A stretch of DNA of 64,000 nucleotides from Sequoia sempervirens (taxonomy: Eukaryota; Streptophyta; Pinopsida; Cupressales; Cupressaceae): contig VDFB02275666.1 in NCBI GenBank assembly GCA_007258455.2, forward strand, positions 84,056 through 148,055. The letters are read 5' to 3'. Made by a program: the position numbers and the translations under genes. The notes beneath the pieces are model-generated. The model was given only the letters and a program-made list of their open reading frames with translations. It was not told the DNA's origin and searched no databases. Each line of letters starts with the position of its first letter. The stretch's first letter is position 1. Positions 34,712 to 47,100 of the stretch are shown piece by piece.

Positions 34712-35614
34712 CCCCAGGCGCCATTAATGTCTGCAATAAATGCCTGGTACGGCCGCGCCAAAAGTTGGTGGATTTCAAATTGAGTCGGCAGCGGCGGCAG
34801 AGACTCCGGGACCCGGCGACCGGAAAGACGGGTAGCGATGGCCGCCGTTTGATTTCTGCGAGCGTTTGAACGGCCACGGCGGAGAGAACCTCGGGGCCTG
34901 GAGGGAGGACAGTAGGCAGAGGTTCACTGCCGAAAGATTTGCTTGTTGTTAAGCGGCGGCGGCGAGGGTCGGGCCGGGACCCGGATGGCGGGAAGCCGGT
35001 AGGGTTCTGCCGTGGACGACGGTGGAACCGCCACAGAGTTCCGAGGACGGAACTCCGGACGGCCAGGCCCGGAAGGTCCCACGGTAGGCGGTCAAAACAA
35101 ACCAGCCATGGAGAAAGCCAAGGCGGGGCTCAAAGGGCGGGAGGCCGCCAGAGGCTCGCCGTCGCGGATGGTGATCCCAGGACGGAAGTCTGAAGGTGGA
35201 CTTCCGAGGACCGGGGCCCGAAGGAGCAAGGGGCCGCCCGGGAGATTTCGCTAGATTTTCAATCGGAAGATGGCAGGGCGGGCCCCGAGGGGCGGAAAGA
35301 CGCCCGGAGAACGCCGCAGAGGATGGCAAAGGCGACAGGGAAGCCTGAAAAGGGAACTCCGGACTCCCGGGCCCGGAAGGGTGCAGGCCGTTCCAGAGCC
35401 AAAATGCCGAAGAGACCCCCGAGGCCCCGGAAGGCAGCAAAAACCCAAAAGCGGAGGCACGGTCGATTTATGATACAACCTTGGAGCGATATGGACCATG
35501 CGGAACATCAAAAAAAAAGGGGCACGCAAAACGAGGTGGACCTAAAAGGCCCGACAAAGCAAAAGAAAAGAGGGTCCCCGTTCCGAACGGGGCGTGTGTG
35601 CCAAGGGCACAACA

Positions 35615-35619
35615 GGTCC
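35615..35619. repeat. Target-site duplication GGTCC, right copy
   Basis: Directly follows the CACAACA end of the right LTR and equals 11799-11803. Confidence 0.9.
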
Positions 35620-36840
35620 TTTATCTCGTAAACCAAAAACATTTTTATCAATGTAAATGTGAATCCATCTTGTGTCAAACATCATCTATCTTTCCTTATT
35701 CCCTTCCACATATTGATCAAACCAAGTTGGGCATTTGGTTATGACAAGGGACAAGAACAAAGAATTGATTGAATGAGGGGAGGGACTATTTAGTAATATG
35801 AAGAAACAAGTGAATCCTTCAAGCAAACAATAGTAAATTAGTAGATAGTCATAGTTAAATATGCAAGAAAGTTGAGCCTACTATTTAAAAAAACAACACA
35901 AGGTTTATTTGAATTACCTTTGGCCTAGAGTTGGTCCTTCTATATTCTCTTCTTATTGTTTCATTGTCAAAAACTTTCCAAGGATAATTGTCAAAAAATA
36001 AAATTCAACAATAAAGCAAGACTACACCCATTTAAAATAAAAATGTTTAACAATATTTTTCTTGACCATTTGAGAAACCTATATATCCAATGCAATAGTA
36101 CAAAGATCATGTCAGTTATTTAGACAATTATGACAAAACATTGACCCTCCCAATAAATGTGAATAGAACCATTTTTTACTTGATAGTCTACTTTTCAAAT
36201 GGCAGACATGCTTGATGCTACAAAAATAAATGAATGTAGTAAAATAGTAAAAAAAATGTCCCAAGAAAAAACTATAGAATAATAACAAATGAATCTAGTT
36301 GTTGTTGTACCCCTCTTAATGATTCAAAATGTGCTCATAAAAGTCAAGAAATAAATACTAAAAACCTAAAAGGAAAATCAAATTCTCTACTTCCAAGCAT
36401 AATGTTTATGCATATTTTTCTTTCAAAGACCTCTTTTTATATTGCCCCTAAATTATGCTCTGACTATCTCACATGTCTGATGACATTCGTCTACACATTA
36501 CCTATCTATAAATCCTTTGCATGTAAGGATGGTTGTCTATAAATCCCCTACCTTTGTTTAGTCATAAATATTTTTTCAAGACTGTAAGCATAGCTATGTG
36601 TTTGTGTTTCTATGCATTGTAGTCTTATTGTAGCTAGTAAATAAGATGAAACAATAAAAACCCTAGTTTTTAGCCTTCTCTATAGTTGTAATTCCTGTCC
36701 ACCTTTTTTTCTACCAATTTGAAGCTAATAAAACCTAAATGTATATGTTAAAAATTAATAATTTAGCAAGTTGTATGCACTAAACATTGTAAACAAAATT
36801 TAAGCAAGAATATCCCAAATCTTGATTGGTTGGAATATAG
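35620..36840. other. AT-rich intergenic sequence
   Basis: No coding or repeat structure recognised. It ends at the left LTR of the chromovirus. Confidence 0.4.
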
Positions 36841-37130
36841 TGTAGATCAAATTTCATGAGTCTTATTAGATTGATGAAGTTGGCAGTAAATACACATTTA
36901 ATTACACATTCTCATTCAACCATTTGAATTTACACAACAAAATTTAGTTGCAATTTCAATTTTATTATTGTGTTCAAACCAAGCTTCACAGGCATACAAT
37001 TACTCTACAATCAAAATAATCTTGTTTGGTTTTCAAGATTGTTGTTTTCTCTGCTTATGCACACCAAATTTGCACTTAGACCACCATCAAATTTTGTTAT
37101 TCTATATTTTTCTTCTTTCCCCTACACTTA
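36841..37130 (-). repeat. Chromovirus 3' LTR, recognisable part
   Basis: Begins TGTAGATCAAATTTCATGAG and aligns with 42496-42778 through shared blocks such as CCATTTGAATTTACA and CAATTTCAATTTTATT. The internal end of this LTR is not resolved; it probably continues to about 37500. Confidence 0.7.
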
Positions 37131-37920
37131 TATCTCCTTTGCATATTAATTCCCTATTTCTCCAAGAAAATTCTACTTCTTCCTATGCACCCCCTCTTGC
37201 TTCTATAGTTGTGTGGCATTTTCTTTTGTTACATGTGTAATCTACAATATGAGGGACCCCTCTACTCTTCCTTGCTGACATCATCACCATCCCACGCAAC
37301 TTGGTCTATCTCTTTCTTGTGTACACCTTTCATTTTTTATTTCTTATCCTTGTTGCACGGCCTTTACCTAGCGACCCTTCTCATTCTCATCGGCTGTGTT
37401 GACCTTCCCTCACACACCCATCCTCATTTTCCTCTTTTTACCTCACCTCTCATCTTCCAAAACCTCTCCTTCTACATTACCTCTCCCTCTTTCTATTATG
37501 CTAACAAATGAATATTTTTTCTTGGCTCACATGACCAGTGACCATATGACCTCTGGAAGTCAATTTGACACTTGAACTGATGGAGATATTATCTGGTAAA
37601 TTGAATAGACAAAGGCCTTATCCCATGATCATAATCAATCTTCAAAGAAATAAAATGAGATTAAATCAGGAACAGTGATAAATAAATTGCATTAGAATTA
37701 AAATTGATACATAATATTTTATCAATTAATGACAACAATGTCATTTGTCTCCTCCAAAATTTACCAACAAATTAAACTGCAACTCCAAATGAACAAAAAA
37801 TAAAAACTATAATGAATAAAATAAAAATGAAATGTTTTTGGATGATGTGGATTGCCCATTTTCCTAGATGCTCTTACATCAAACACATCGAGTAAGAAAA
37901 ATGTTCCATGAGTGTGCTAC
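37131..37920. other. Chromovirus LTR remainder and 3' untranslated part
   Basis: AT- and pyrimidine-rich sequence; the frames at 36968-37511 (+) have no family signature. It probably includes the rest of the 3' LTR and the polypurine tract, which I cannot place. Confidence 0.4.
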
Positions 37921-38103
37921 TCATGAACATTTTGGCAATGTTGGAATTGAAATTCCATACTTCACCAAACTTGAAGCACTGACCCATGAAGCATCATTAG
38001 CTACAATATTCTTCCAACAAACCAAATATTCCCAATACTCATTCCTTCTTATTCTTTTTTCTATCCGAGAATCAATTACTTTGTCAATTTCTTCAAACTT
38101 CAA
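37921..38103 (-). pseudogene. Chromodomain at the integrase C-terminus
   Basis: VIDSRIEKRIRRNEYWEYLV has the chromodomain pattern of plant chromoviruses (ILDSRxxKxxRRxxxxEYLVxWK), which directs insertion to particular chromatin. It continues CWKN...ASWV to the C-terminus. This fragment is short but clear. Confidence 0.75.
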
Positions 38104-38279
38104 GTCTCCAACAATTTATGTATCGATTCATGTGCATCCAACAATCTAAATGCACACACTGTTATCCACTTATTTATCCTTCATAATACTTATACAAATC
38201 AACAACATTAAATATTGGGGAAATATCTATACCTATTGAAAGATCAATTTTATATACATTGATGAAAACTTTCACCAAC

Positions 38280-39335
38280 TCACCCATATAAAATTCCTAC
38301 ACTCTTTTATGCATATTAGCATAATCCTTATATTTTTTGGCACTCTTTTCCAAGTTTTTCATTTCCTTGTGCAAATCATGGATATATTCAGAAAAGTCCT
38401 CCACTACAACACTTTTTCTACCCAAATTTTTACTATCCATCAACTCATCAACACCCTTGGGGTTGTACCCATACACAATTTGAAATGGACTCTTTCCCAC
38501 ACTTTAATTAACCAAATTATTTTATGAAAACTCTACTTGTGCCAATGTCAAATCCTATTGATTTGGTTTGTCACCAACCAAACACCTAAACAAATTACTA
38601 AAACTCTAATTCACAAATTTGGTTTGACCATTAGTTTGAGGATGATAGATTGAGCTAAATCCCAATTTTTTTCCCATATTCTTCTGTAAAGTGTACCAAA
38701 AATGGCCAACAAATTTGGTGTCTCGATTTGAAACAATATTTTTAGAAATCCATGCAACCAAAATACTTATTTAAAAAATAGAGTAGCTATATGGGAAGCA
38801 TCACTACATTTTTGACATGGTATAAAATGAGTCATCTTAGAAAATTTATCCACCACAATAATAATGGAATCATTACATCTTTGTGTTTGTGCTAATCCTA
38901 AAACAAAGTCCATACTAATGTGTTACCATGGTCTCTCTAGTATCAACAATGGTTGATATAAACTTCAAATTTTTTTCCTCACTCCCTTGGAATACTAACA
39001 AACTCTGCATCCATGCACCAACTTCTTTATATCTACTCTCATCTCTAACCAATAATAACTCTCATTGAGTAGTTCCAAATTTTTCAACTCTGAAATGATC
39101 ACTCAAACCTTCAATATTTTTTTTCCCTTATCAAATTCTCCCTCATCGAACCATAAGGTAAAAACAATCTCTTTTCTTTGAACAACAAACCCTCTTGAAA
39201 AAAATACTCCAACCATGAAGTTCTATCCTTTTCCACCGCATTGTTACACACTACCTATGTCTTTTTAACATCGACATATTGGTCATACAACTCCCACATA
39301 GAGTGAAAACCAACAACACTTACTCTCATCTCATT
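38280..39335 (-). pseudogene. Chromovirus integrase, broken
   Basis: The most readable part is 38500-38297: GKSPFQIVYGYNPKGVDEL is the conserved integrase segment after the core (normally MSPFEIVYG), followed by a helical segment. Upstream the core is interrupted by many stops, and I can follow it only in patches. It lies between RNase H and the chromodomain as expected. Confidence 0.6.
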
Positions 39336-39791
39336 CTAGAACAAACACCTTTGACTTAATGCATCATCCACATGGTTAGATTTTCCATTTCTATGCTTCA
39401 AAATAAATGAATACATTTGAATAAATTCAACCCACTTTACATTTTTTTGATTTAATTTACCTTGGTTATTTATGAACTTCAATGCATGATGATCGGTGTA
39501 CAACATGAACTCCTTCAATAGAAAATAGTGTCTCCACTTCTTGAGTGCTTACAAAATTGTATAAAACTCTTGATCTTACACTAAATAATTTATTTTTGCT
39601 TCATTTAACTTCTCGCTGAAGTAAGCTATTTGTTTTCCTTCTTGACTTAGAACTCCTCCTATCATTTTCCCACTTGCATCACAATCAACTTGGAATGATT
39701 TTTCAAAATAGGGAAGTGATAACATGAGCTTCTCTATTACTTTTTCCTTAAATTTTATTAAAAAATTTCTCTGTTGCAGTTTTCCTAACAA
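39336..39791 (-). pseudogene. Chromovirus RNase H
   Basis: Two open pieces. 39791-39576 reads FQVDCDASGKMIGGVLSQEG with the first catalytic Asp (DAS), then IAYFSEKLNEAK. 39518-39336 reads LYTDHHALKFINNQGKLNQ and ends in SNHVDDALSQR, the usual NxxADALSR end. The two are separated by a stop or frameshift. Confidence 0.75.
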
Positions 39792-40700
39792 ACTCTTTCC
39801 TATTACCCTTCATAGTTCCCATAATAAGAGGAAAAATCGCACCAAAATTCTAGATGAACTTCATGTAGAAGCTCACTAAACCATGGAAGCTTCTTGCTTC
39901 AAACATACTCCTTGGTGAAGGCCAATCCACAATTGTTTTTACTTTTTTTAAATCCAGTTTTAACCCACTTTCAAAAAACAAATACCAAATAAACTAAATC
40001 TTACTTAATGAGGCTTCAATTTTTCAAATTCACCAACAACTTCTCCTCTTTCAACCTTTGTAAAACTGATCTAACATGTTGCAAGTGTTCTTTTGTCTTA
40101 TTAAATATTAAAAATCCAAATACATAATAACAAACTTACCAAGATATGACTTCAAGAATTCATTTATTAATCTCATGAAAGTTCTTGGAGCATTTTTCAA
40201 TCCAAACGTCGGTATCATCAACCATTCATACAATCCATCCCTTTTTTTTTTAAATGCAATTTTTTATTCATCTCCCTCTCTTATTCTTATTTGATGATAC
40301 CCACTCTTCAAATCAATTTTCATGAATTACTTATCTCCACTCAAACAACACATCATATCATCCATTCATGGCAATGAAAATATGTATTTGATAGTTATCT
40401 TATTTATGGCTCTAGATTCCATACACGTCTGCCATTCCCTATCCTTTTTGGGTGCCAACACTATTGGAATAGCACACAAATATAGGTTTTCTCTAATCAA
40501 CCCCTGATTAAGCAAATCTTGCACTTGCCTATTTATCTCCTCATTCTCCATAGGCATCATTATATATGGTGCCTTGTTTGGAAAACTTGCATTAGGAATC
40601 AAATCCATGCAATGATGTATACTCCTCATGGCTGGAATTTTATTAGACAACTCTTTCATCAATATGTCAACATATTCTTCCAAAATTTTCTAAACTTCTT
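39792..40700 (-). pseudogene. Chromovirus reverse transcriptase, broken
   Basis: 40683-40366 holds the RT start: RSIHHCMDLIPNASFPNKAP, then QGLIREN, PIVLAPKKDREWQTCMESRA and INKITIKY (normally VDSRAINKITIKYRFPIP). Further on the frame is lost. The catalytic YLDD box near 40111-40122 reads YLDF with a stop directly after it. Inactive. Confidence 0.7.
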
Positions 40701-41049
40701 TTGATATCTTTTGATTTTTCTTTGTTATCCTAACTATTGCAAGATTTAGAATGATTGCAAACCATGTTTCCTCTCTCTTCAAGTCTTTCAAAAAATGTTT
40801 TATGAAAACAAAACAAATCTTGGAGTTACTCTTCACTTCCTTTTCTCCATCCTTCAGTGGATTTAAAGTGTACTCTTTTCCTTCTTTCTTTATCCAATAA
40901 ATGTTTTTCCTCCCATCTTCGATAACTTATCTATCAAATTTCCAAGGCCTTCCCAAAATGATATGGCACACATCCATTGACATCACATCACACATAATTG
41001 AACATCAAGTTGTAGTTATCAATTTTAAAACGCATCAAACATTGCTCAT

Positions 41050-41253
41050 TCACCACCAAATGATGCTCCTTTTACAACCACAAAAATCAATATGGGTTGG
41101 GATGTTTGATTTTTTTAATTCTAGCTTCTCAACCATTTCTTTAGATACAATTTTATCCATGCTACCATTGTCCACACCAATTTTATAACATTTTCCATAC
41201 GCATTACGCCTTGTAGAATAAATTCCTTCTTTGAATTGGTTTTTGTTTCTCAT
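41050..41253 (-). pseudogene. Chromovirus protease fragment
   Basis: YKIGVDNGSMDKIVSKEMVE carries the D(S/N)GS active-site pattern, followed by KLELKKSNIPTH as in plant chromovirus proteases (KLxLxxxxHPxPY). Confidence 0.65.
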
Positions 41254-41466
41254 TGTTTGAATTTAATAAAATCCTTCACAAAATTAGGGACTCTCCATAT
41301 TCAGGATCCTCACCACACCTTGGTGAAGTATCAATTTCATTTTCAGCCTATGTTACATGACTCTTTCTTCTCTTTCTTTTCGACCACCCTTTTGAATTTC
41401 TAAACATTCAAATATATGATGTCCCATTTCTCAACAATGAAAAATGTATCACTAAACCCTCTCCCT

Positions 41467-42299
41467 CTACCTCTTGAACAAAATATCGTATGCCACAAGA
41501 ATAATCTCCTCTTCCTCTAGAGAAGTATCCTCTTCCTTTTCTTTCATGTGTGCTTGCTTCCTCTTGTTTTTTTCAGTAACCTCTACCACTTCTAGACTGT
41601 CATCTTCCACATAAAAATTTTCCTCTACCTCATGAATTATTTTGCTATCTCCTAACAATCTTCACTTTCACATTCGATGCATATTGATATGCCTCTTCCA
41701 CACTAGCTATTTGAATCATACCCAATTCATCTTGGATTGAATTGTGTATCCCATTAAATCAACATCATCTTCCACATGTCTTTCTTGGATGTTCAATTGT
41801 AAAACTCCTTGGTGTATTATTGTATGTTCTTCTCCCTTTGATTAAAATTTTGCAACCTTTTGAACAAGTTGATTTGGTAATGTGTAGATAATTTTTTTTC
41901 CTTTAACTTCATGACCATCCTTTCCCAAGATTTTATTTTCTCTTTACCTCTACATTTTCTTTCGGTCTACACATGATCCCACCATAAAGACACATGTCCT
42001 TTCAATTTCATACACACAAACTTCACTCTTTTTGGGTCGTCAATCAACTCATAGTTGAAATACTTCTCCATCTTCAATATCCAATCTATCACTTCTTCTA
42101 GATTCAAATTTCTATTGTAGTTTGGAGGATCAAATTGGGGTTTTCTCTTGATTTTTCTCATGTCTTTCAAAAATCTTCTCTTTGACACATTTTTTCCACC
42201 TTTTTCTAGGTCAATTTTAGGTGCTACAACTTCATCTTCATCATCACTAATGTCTACCACTAGAATTACTCTCCTTTGTGCCATTTCCATCACATCCAA
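41467..42299 (-). pseudogene. Chromovirus gag fragments
   Basis: 42299-41967 encodes a gag start: a Lys-rich stretch, FDPPNYNRNLNLEEVIDWIL, KMEKYFNYELIDDPKRVKFV and KLKGHVSLWWDHV, matching the plant gag core (W...E..F......V..A...L.G.A..WW). 41658-41467 is an acidic, Lys-rich piece, possibly the region before protease. A zinc knuckle is not visible in frame. Confidence 0.7.
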
Positions 42300-42477
42300 C
42301 TTAGTTGTGATGTCTCTTAGCAGATCTCCATGACTACCATATCACCATTTTGTGGCCCTCTTCACCCATGTTCTATGTGTGCCATGTTGGTTACCATTTG
42401 TAGTTGTAGGTCCTCTTCTCTTTTCACTTACCCATAGCAATAATTCTTAGGGTTTTCTTCAACACCATCACAATATA

Positions 42478-42490
42478 GGATCTAATACCA
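42478..42490 (-). promoter_or_regulatory. Chromovirus primer-binding site
   Basis: The minus strand reads TGGTATTAGATCC, close to the initiator-tRNA-Met site TGGTATCAGAGC used by many plant retrotransposons. It sits five bases from the LTR end at 42496. Confidence 0.7.
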
Positions 42491-42495
42491 ATTAG

Positions 42496-42778
42496 TGCAA
42501 ATAAAATTTCATGAATCTTATCAATCCAATAAATTTTGCAAATAATATACATTTAATTACACATTTTCATCAAACCATTTGAATTTACATAGTAAAATTT
42601 AGGTACAATTTCAATTTTATTGTTGTGAACAAAGTTTCTCAAGCATACAATTAATCTGCAATCAAAATAAACTTATTTGATTTTCAAGATTTTTGAATTC
42701 ATTTGTTTATGCACCTCAACTCTACACTTAGATCACCATCAAATTCTTCTCTTCTATGTTTTTCTTCTTTCCTCTAGG
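42496..42778 (-). repeat. Chromovirus 5' LTR, truncated
   Basis: Aligns with 36841-37130; similarity stops after TTTCTTCTTTCCTCT at 42778. Confidence 0.75.
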
Positions 42779-43184
42779 TAAGTGCACCAAGATGGTTCCC
42801 AAAAAGGGGGCTTAAGTGGCCACTTTTTTTCTAAAATCAGGAAATACTGACCTTGGACATGAAATTGAGGATACTTACACTCAAAATTTTGAGATGGAAC
42901 AAAAAGAAGGATTCAAGTGCTCTGAGTCTACTTTCTAAAATACTTTTTTTTTTTTTAAATGGTTGAGATTAAGAGGTTCAAATGAGGGATGTACACAAAT
43001 TGGTGTTATTTTTGTCAAAAAAACATAACATAGTGCAACTCTTGTACGAACCTCATACAGTGAACTTTTTCTAGTATTTTTAAAATTGCTATGGTCAAAA
43101 GTTAGCTAGCAGTATGTAGTTGATGCACAATTTTTTTGATAATTTATGCTTTTATGTATGTATTTATGTATGTATGTAGACGGA
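42779..43184. other. Transition sequence before the repeat array
   Basis: No gene seen. It contains a T run at 42945-42957 and a TGTATGTATTTATGTATG microsatellite around 43150-43180. Confidence 0.4.
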
Positions 43185-44160
43185 GGGAGAATTTTAAGAG
43201 AGAAAGAGAGAGAGATCTAGAGTTGTCTAGGTAGGGTGGGAGAGGGAGGGGGAGAGAGAGGGGGGGATATGGGGTGGAAGTGAGAGTTTAAGAGAGAGGG
43301 AGGGAGTGTGAGAGAAGGGTTGGAGTGAGAGGGACTTAGCTAGGTAGGGTGGGAGGATAAAGGGAGTGAGAAGAGAGTGGGGATGGGAGAGAGAGAATTG
43401 AGAGAGAGAGAGAGAGAGAGGGGGGAGAGAGAGAGATTGAGAGAAAGAGAGAGTTATGTAGGTAGGGTGCCAAAGGGAGATACTTGAGAGTGTGAGGGGC
43501 GTGAGAGAGATAAAGGGATAAAGTGAGAGTTTAAGAGAGAGGGAGTGGGAGAGAATGGGTTGGAGTGAAAGGACTTAGCTAGGTAGGGTGGGAGGGATAA
43601 AGGGAGTGTGTGAGAGAGAGAGGGGGGTGGGAGAGAGAGAATTGATAGAGAGGGAGAGAGGGGGGAGAGAGAGAGATGGAGAGAAAGAGAGAGTTATTTA
43701 GGTAGGGTGCAAAAGGGAGAGACCTGAGAGTGTGAGGGGGGTGAGAGGGAGAGACTTGAGAAATAGCTAGTGAGAGGGAGTGTGAGAGGGACAAAGTGGG
43801 AGAGAGAGGGAGTGTGAGTGAGAGACTTGAGAGAGGGAGAGGATGTGGGAGGAAGTGACCTAATAGAGGGAGGGAAAGAGGAGGTGGAGTGAGAGGGACT
43901 TATCTAGGTAGGGTGGGAGGGATAGATAGAGAGGGGGGTGAGAGAGAGAGTTACCTAGGTAGGCTGCTAGAGGGAGAGACCTAAGAGAGAGAGAGAGGGG
44001 GTGGGAAGGAGAGACATGAGAGAGAGGGAGAGGGAGAGAGTGGGAGGGAGATAGAGAGAGATAGATAGAGGGAGTGATAGTGGGTGTAGGGATTGATTGA
44101 AGGAGAGGTACGTAGAAAGAGGGAGCGGTGAGATGTATAGATAGAGAGAAAGCAATAGGG
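43185..44160. repeat. Purine-rich GA/GGGA low-complexity array
   Basis: Almost pure A/G on the plus strand (GAGAGA, GGGAGAGA) with recurring TTAGCTAGGTAGGGTGGGAG blocks. A longer duplication is visible: 43220-43440 resembles 43460-43690. The proline/serine/leucine frames on the minus strand are compositional. Confidence 0.85.
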
Positions 44161-47100
44161 GTTGAGGGTATAGGGTTGAGGTATTAGGGTGGAGGACCTA
44201 TAGGGTTGATGGTTTTAAGGTTATTAGGGTTGAAGGGTTGAGGGTCAAGGGATTAGGTTTGATGGTAGAGAGTATTGGGTTGAGGGTATAGGGTAGAAGG
44301 TTTAAGGGTTATAGGTTATAGGGTTAAGGGTTTAGGGTATAGGTTTGAGGATATATGGTTGAAGGATTAGGTAGAGGGTCTAATGTAAATGGTAGAGGGT
44401 ATAGGGGTTGAGGGTTTAGGGTTTAAGGATTGAGGGTTGAGGGATTAAGGGTTGAGGGTTGAGAATTGAGGGTTGAGGGTTTGATGTATAGGGAAGAGGG
44501 TAGAGGGTAAAGGGTTTAAGGGTTGAGGTTCTGAGGGTCGATCGAGGTCTAATGGTTGAGGTTCGAGGGTTGAGGATAGAGGATTGATAGTATAGGGTAT
44601 AGGGTTGAGGGTCCAATGTATAGGGTAGAGGGTATAGGGGTTGATGGATTAGGGTTTAAGGGTTGAGGGTAGAGGGTTGAGGGTTTAAGGGTTAAGGGTT
44701 TAGGGATTAGGGCAGGGATTTTTCTTGGATTTAATGGTTGTAAGGTTTGAGGGATTAGTGTTGATGGATCGGGGTTTAGGGTAGAGGGTATTGGGTTAAG
44801 GGTAGAGGGTAGAGGGTAGAGGGTAAGAGGGTAGAGGGTAGAGGGTTTAAGGGTTGAGGGTTGAGTGTTTAATGGTTTAAGAGTTTAGGGTTGAGGGTTG
44901 AGGGATTAGGGTAGAGAGGAAGGGATTGATGGATAGAGAGGAGAGAAGAGGAGGGAGGGACATAGATATATGAGGGTTGATGATCCAATGTATAGGGTAG
45001 AGGGTTGAGAATAGAAGGTATAGGGTGGAGGACCTGTAGGGTTGAGGTATCAAGGTATTGGATTAAGGGTATAGGGTTGATGGATTAGGGTTGAGAGTAT
45101 ATATGGTTGAAGGATTGGGGTTAAGATTCCAATGAATAGGGTAGAGGGTATCAGGGTTGAGGGTTTAGGGTTTTAGGGTTGAGGATTGAGGGATTAAGGG
45201 TTGAGGGTTGAGAATTGAGGGTTGGGTGTTTAATGTATAGGGTAGGGAGTAGAGGGAAGATGGTTTAAGGGTTGAGGGTTGAGGGTTTAAGGTTGAAAGT
45301 AGAGGATTGAGGGTATAGGGTTGGGGGATTAGGATTGAGGGTCCAATGTATAGGGTAGAGGGTATAAGGGTTGAGGGATTATGGTTTAAGGGTTGAGGGA
45401 TTAGGGTAGAGAGTTTAATAAGTGGGCTTAATGTTTTGAGGGTACAAGGTAGAGGATTGAGGGTAGAGGGTAGAGGGTTTAAGGGTTTAGGGTTTAAGTG
45501 TTGAGGTTTTATGATTTAGGGTTGAGTGTTTAAGGGTTTATAGGGTAGAGGGTAATGGGTAGAGGGTTTAAGGATTGAGGGTTTAAGGTTGAGGGTAGAG
45601 GATATAGGGTATAAGGTTGGGGGATTAGGGTCAAGGGTCCAATGTATAGGGTAGAGGGTATAGGGTTGAAGGGTTGAGGGATTAAGGGTCAAGAGGGTTG
45701 AGGGATTAGGGTAGACAATTTACTAAGTGGGTTTAAGGGTTTAAGGGTTTACAAATTGAGGGATTAGGGTAGAGGGTAGAGGGTAGAGGGTTTAAGGGTT
45801 TATAGGGTAGAGGATAGATAGTAGAGGGTTTAAGGGTTAAGGGTTTAAGGCTGAGGGTAGAGGATTGAGGGTATAGGTTTGGGGGATTAGGGTCGAGGAT
45901 CCAATGTATAGGGTAGAGTGTATAGGGGTTGAGGAATTAGTATTTAACGGTTGATGGATTAAGGGTGAAGGGGTTGAGGGATTAGGGTAGAGAGTTTAAT
46001 AAGTGGTTTTAAGGGTTTAAGGGTTGAGGATTAGGGTTTAGGGTAGAGGGTAGAGGATTAAGGCTAGAGGGTAGAGGGTTTAAGGGTTTAGGCTTTAAGG
46101 GTTGAGGGTTTAAGGATTGAGGGTTTAAGGGTTTAGGCTTTAAGGGTTGAGGGTTTAAGGATTGATGGTTTAGGGTGTATGGTTGAGTGTTTAAGGGTTT
46201 ATAAGGTAGAGGGTATAGAGGGTAGAGGGTTTAAGGATGGGTAGAGGATTGAGGGTATAGGGTTGGGGGATTAGGGTCGAGGTTCCAATGTATAGGGTAG
46301 ACTATATAGGGGTTGAGGGATTAGGGTTTAAGCGTTAAGGGATTAAGGATCAAGAGGGTTGAGGGATTAGGGTAGAGAGTTTACTAAGTGGGTTTAAGGG
46401 TTTAAGGGTTGAGGGATTAAGGTTGAGGGTAGATGGTAGAGGATTAAGGGTAGAGGGTAGAGGGTAGAGAGTTTAAGGGTTGAAGGTTTAGGGTTTAGGA
46501 TTGAGTGTGTGAGGGTTTATAGGGTAGAGGGTAGTGGGTAGAGGGTTGAAGGGTTGAAGGTTTAAGGTCGATGGTAGAGGATTGAGGGTATAGGGTTGGG
46601 GGATTATAGTTGAGGGTCAAATGTATAGGGTAGAGGGTATAGGGGTTGAGGGATTAGGGTAGAGAGTTTACTAAGTGGGTTTAACAGTTTAAGTGTTGAG
46701 GGATTAGAGTTGATGGTAGAGGGTAGAGGATTGAGGGTAGAGATTAGAGGGTCTAAGGGTTTAGGGTTCAAGGATTGAGGGTTTAGGGTTTAGGGTTGAG
46801 TGTTTAAGGGTTTATAGGTTAGAGGGTAGTGGGTAGAGGGTGTAAGGGTTGAGGGTTTTAAAGTTGAGGGTATTGGGTTGGGGGATTAGGGTTGAGGGTC
46901 CAATATATAGGGTAGAGGATATAGGGGTTTAGGGATTAGAATTGAAGTGTTGAGGGATTAAGAGTCAAGAGGGTTGAGGTATTAGGGTAGAGAGTTTACT
47001 AATTGGGTTTAAGGGTTTAAGGGTTGAGGGTAGAGGGTTTAAGGGTGTAGGGTTTAAGGGTTGAGGATTTAGGGTTTAGGGTTGAGTGTTAAGGGTTTAT

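Larger units (their letters stand above)
11804..35614 (-). mobile_element. Complete 23.8-kb Tat-like Ty3/gypsy retrotransposon
   Basis: Two direct repeats of 7,792 bp (11804-19595) and 7,836 bp (27779-35614) with TG...CA ends enclose a 8,183-bp interior; the whole is bracketed by GGTCC. Gag-pol, a TATA box in each LTR and a TGGCGC primer-binding site next to the right LTR all place the 5' end at the right, so the element runs on the minus strand. Domain order is gag, protease, archaeal-type RNase H, RT, degenerate RNase H, integrase, with no chromodomain. The second RNase H and the PNQIR-containing post-protease segment point to the Tat side of the Tat/Athila group. Spot comparisons of the LTRs gave 0-6 mismatches per 60 bp, so the insertion is not recent. 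All coding parts now carry stops. Confidence 0.93.
27779..35614 (-). repeat. Giant LTR, 5' copy
   Basis: Direct repeat of 11804-19595 with the same TG...CA ends. In element orientation: GC-rich U3 with a TATA-like box, candidate splice signals, the U3 ORF (32938-28882), the main TATA box (28685-28677), R/U5, then the primer-binding site. It has about 45 bp near 33815-33860 that the left LTR lacks. Confidence 0.92.
32966..35614. other. GC-rich U3 segment with palindromic subrepeats, right LTR
   Basis: Counterpart of the left GC-rich segment, including the paired 74-bp blocks (about 33747-33815 and 35010-35080) and their hairpins. The overlapping frames on both strands differ between the two LTRs by frameshifts, so I do not call genes. 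Confidence 0.6.
36841..42778 (-). mobile_element. Decayed Ty3/gypsy chromovirus
   Basis: Minus-strand element with gag, protease, RT, RNase H, integrase and a chromodomain in order from 42299 down to 37921. 36841-37130 and 42496-42778 are diverged direct repeats (LTRs). A TGGTATTAGATCC primer-binding site (initiator-Met-like) lies next to the right LTR at 42478-42490. The right LTR breaks off at 42778, so the 5' end is truncated and no target duplication can be checked. Many stops and frameshifts and low LTR similarity make it older than the giant element. Confidence 0.85.

Noticed and set aside
11804..35614. Reading the giant element as a plus-strand non-autonomous element with a gypsy copy nested backwards inside it
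   Set aside because: The TATA boxes, the PBS next to the right LTR and gag-pol all agree on minus orientation, and the interior has no second pair of LTRs.
43579..44616. Minus-strand frames rich in Ser/Leu/Pro (LSLSHS, NPQPS)
   Set aside because: Direct translations of GA-rich and telomere-like repeats.
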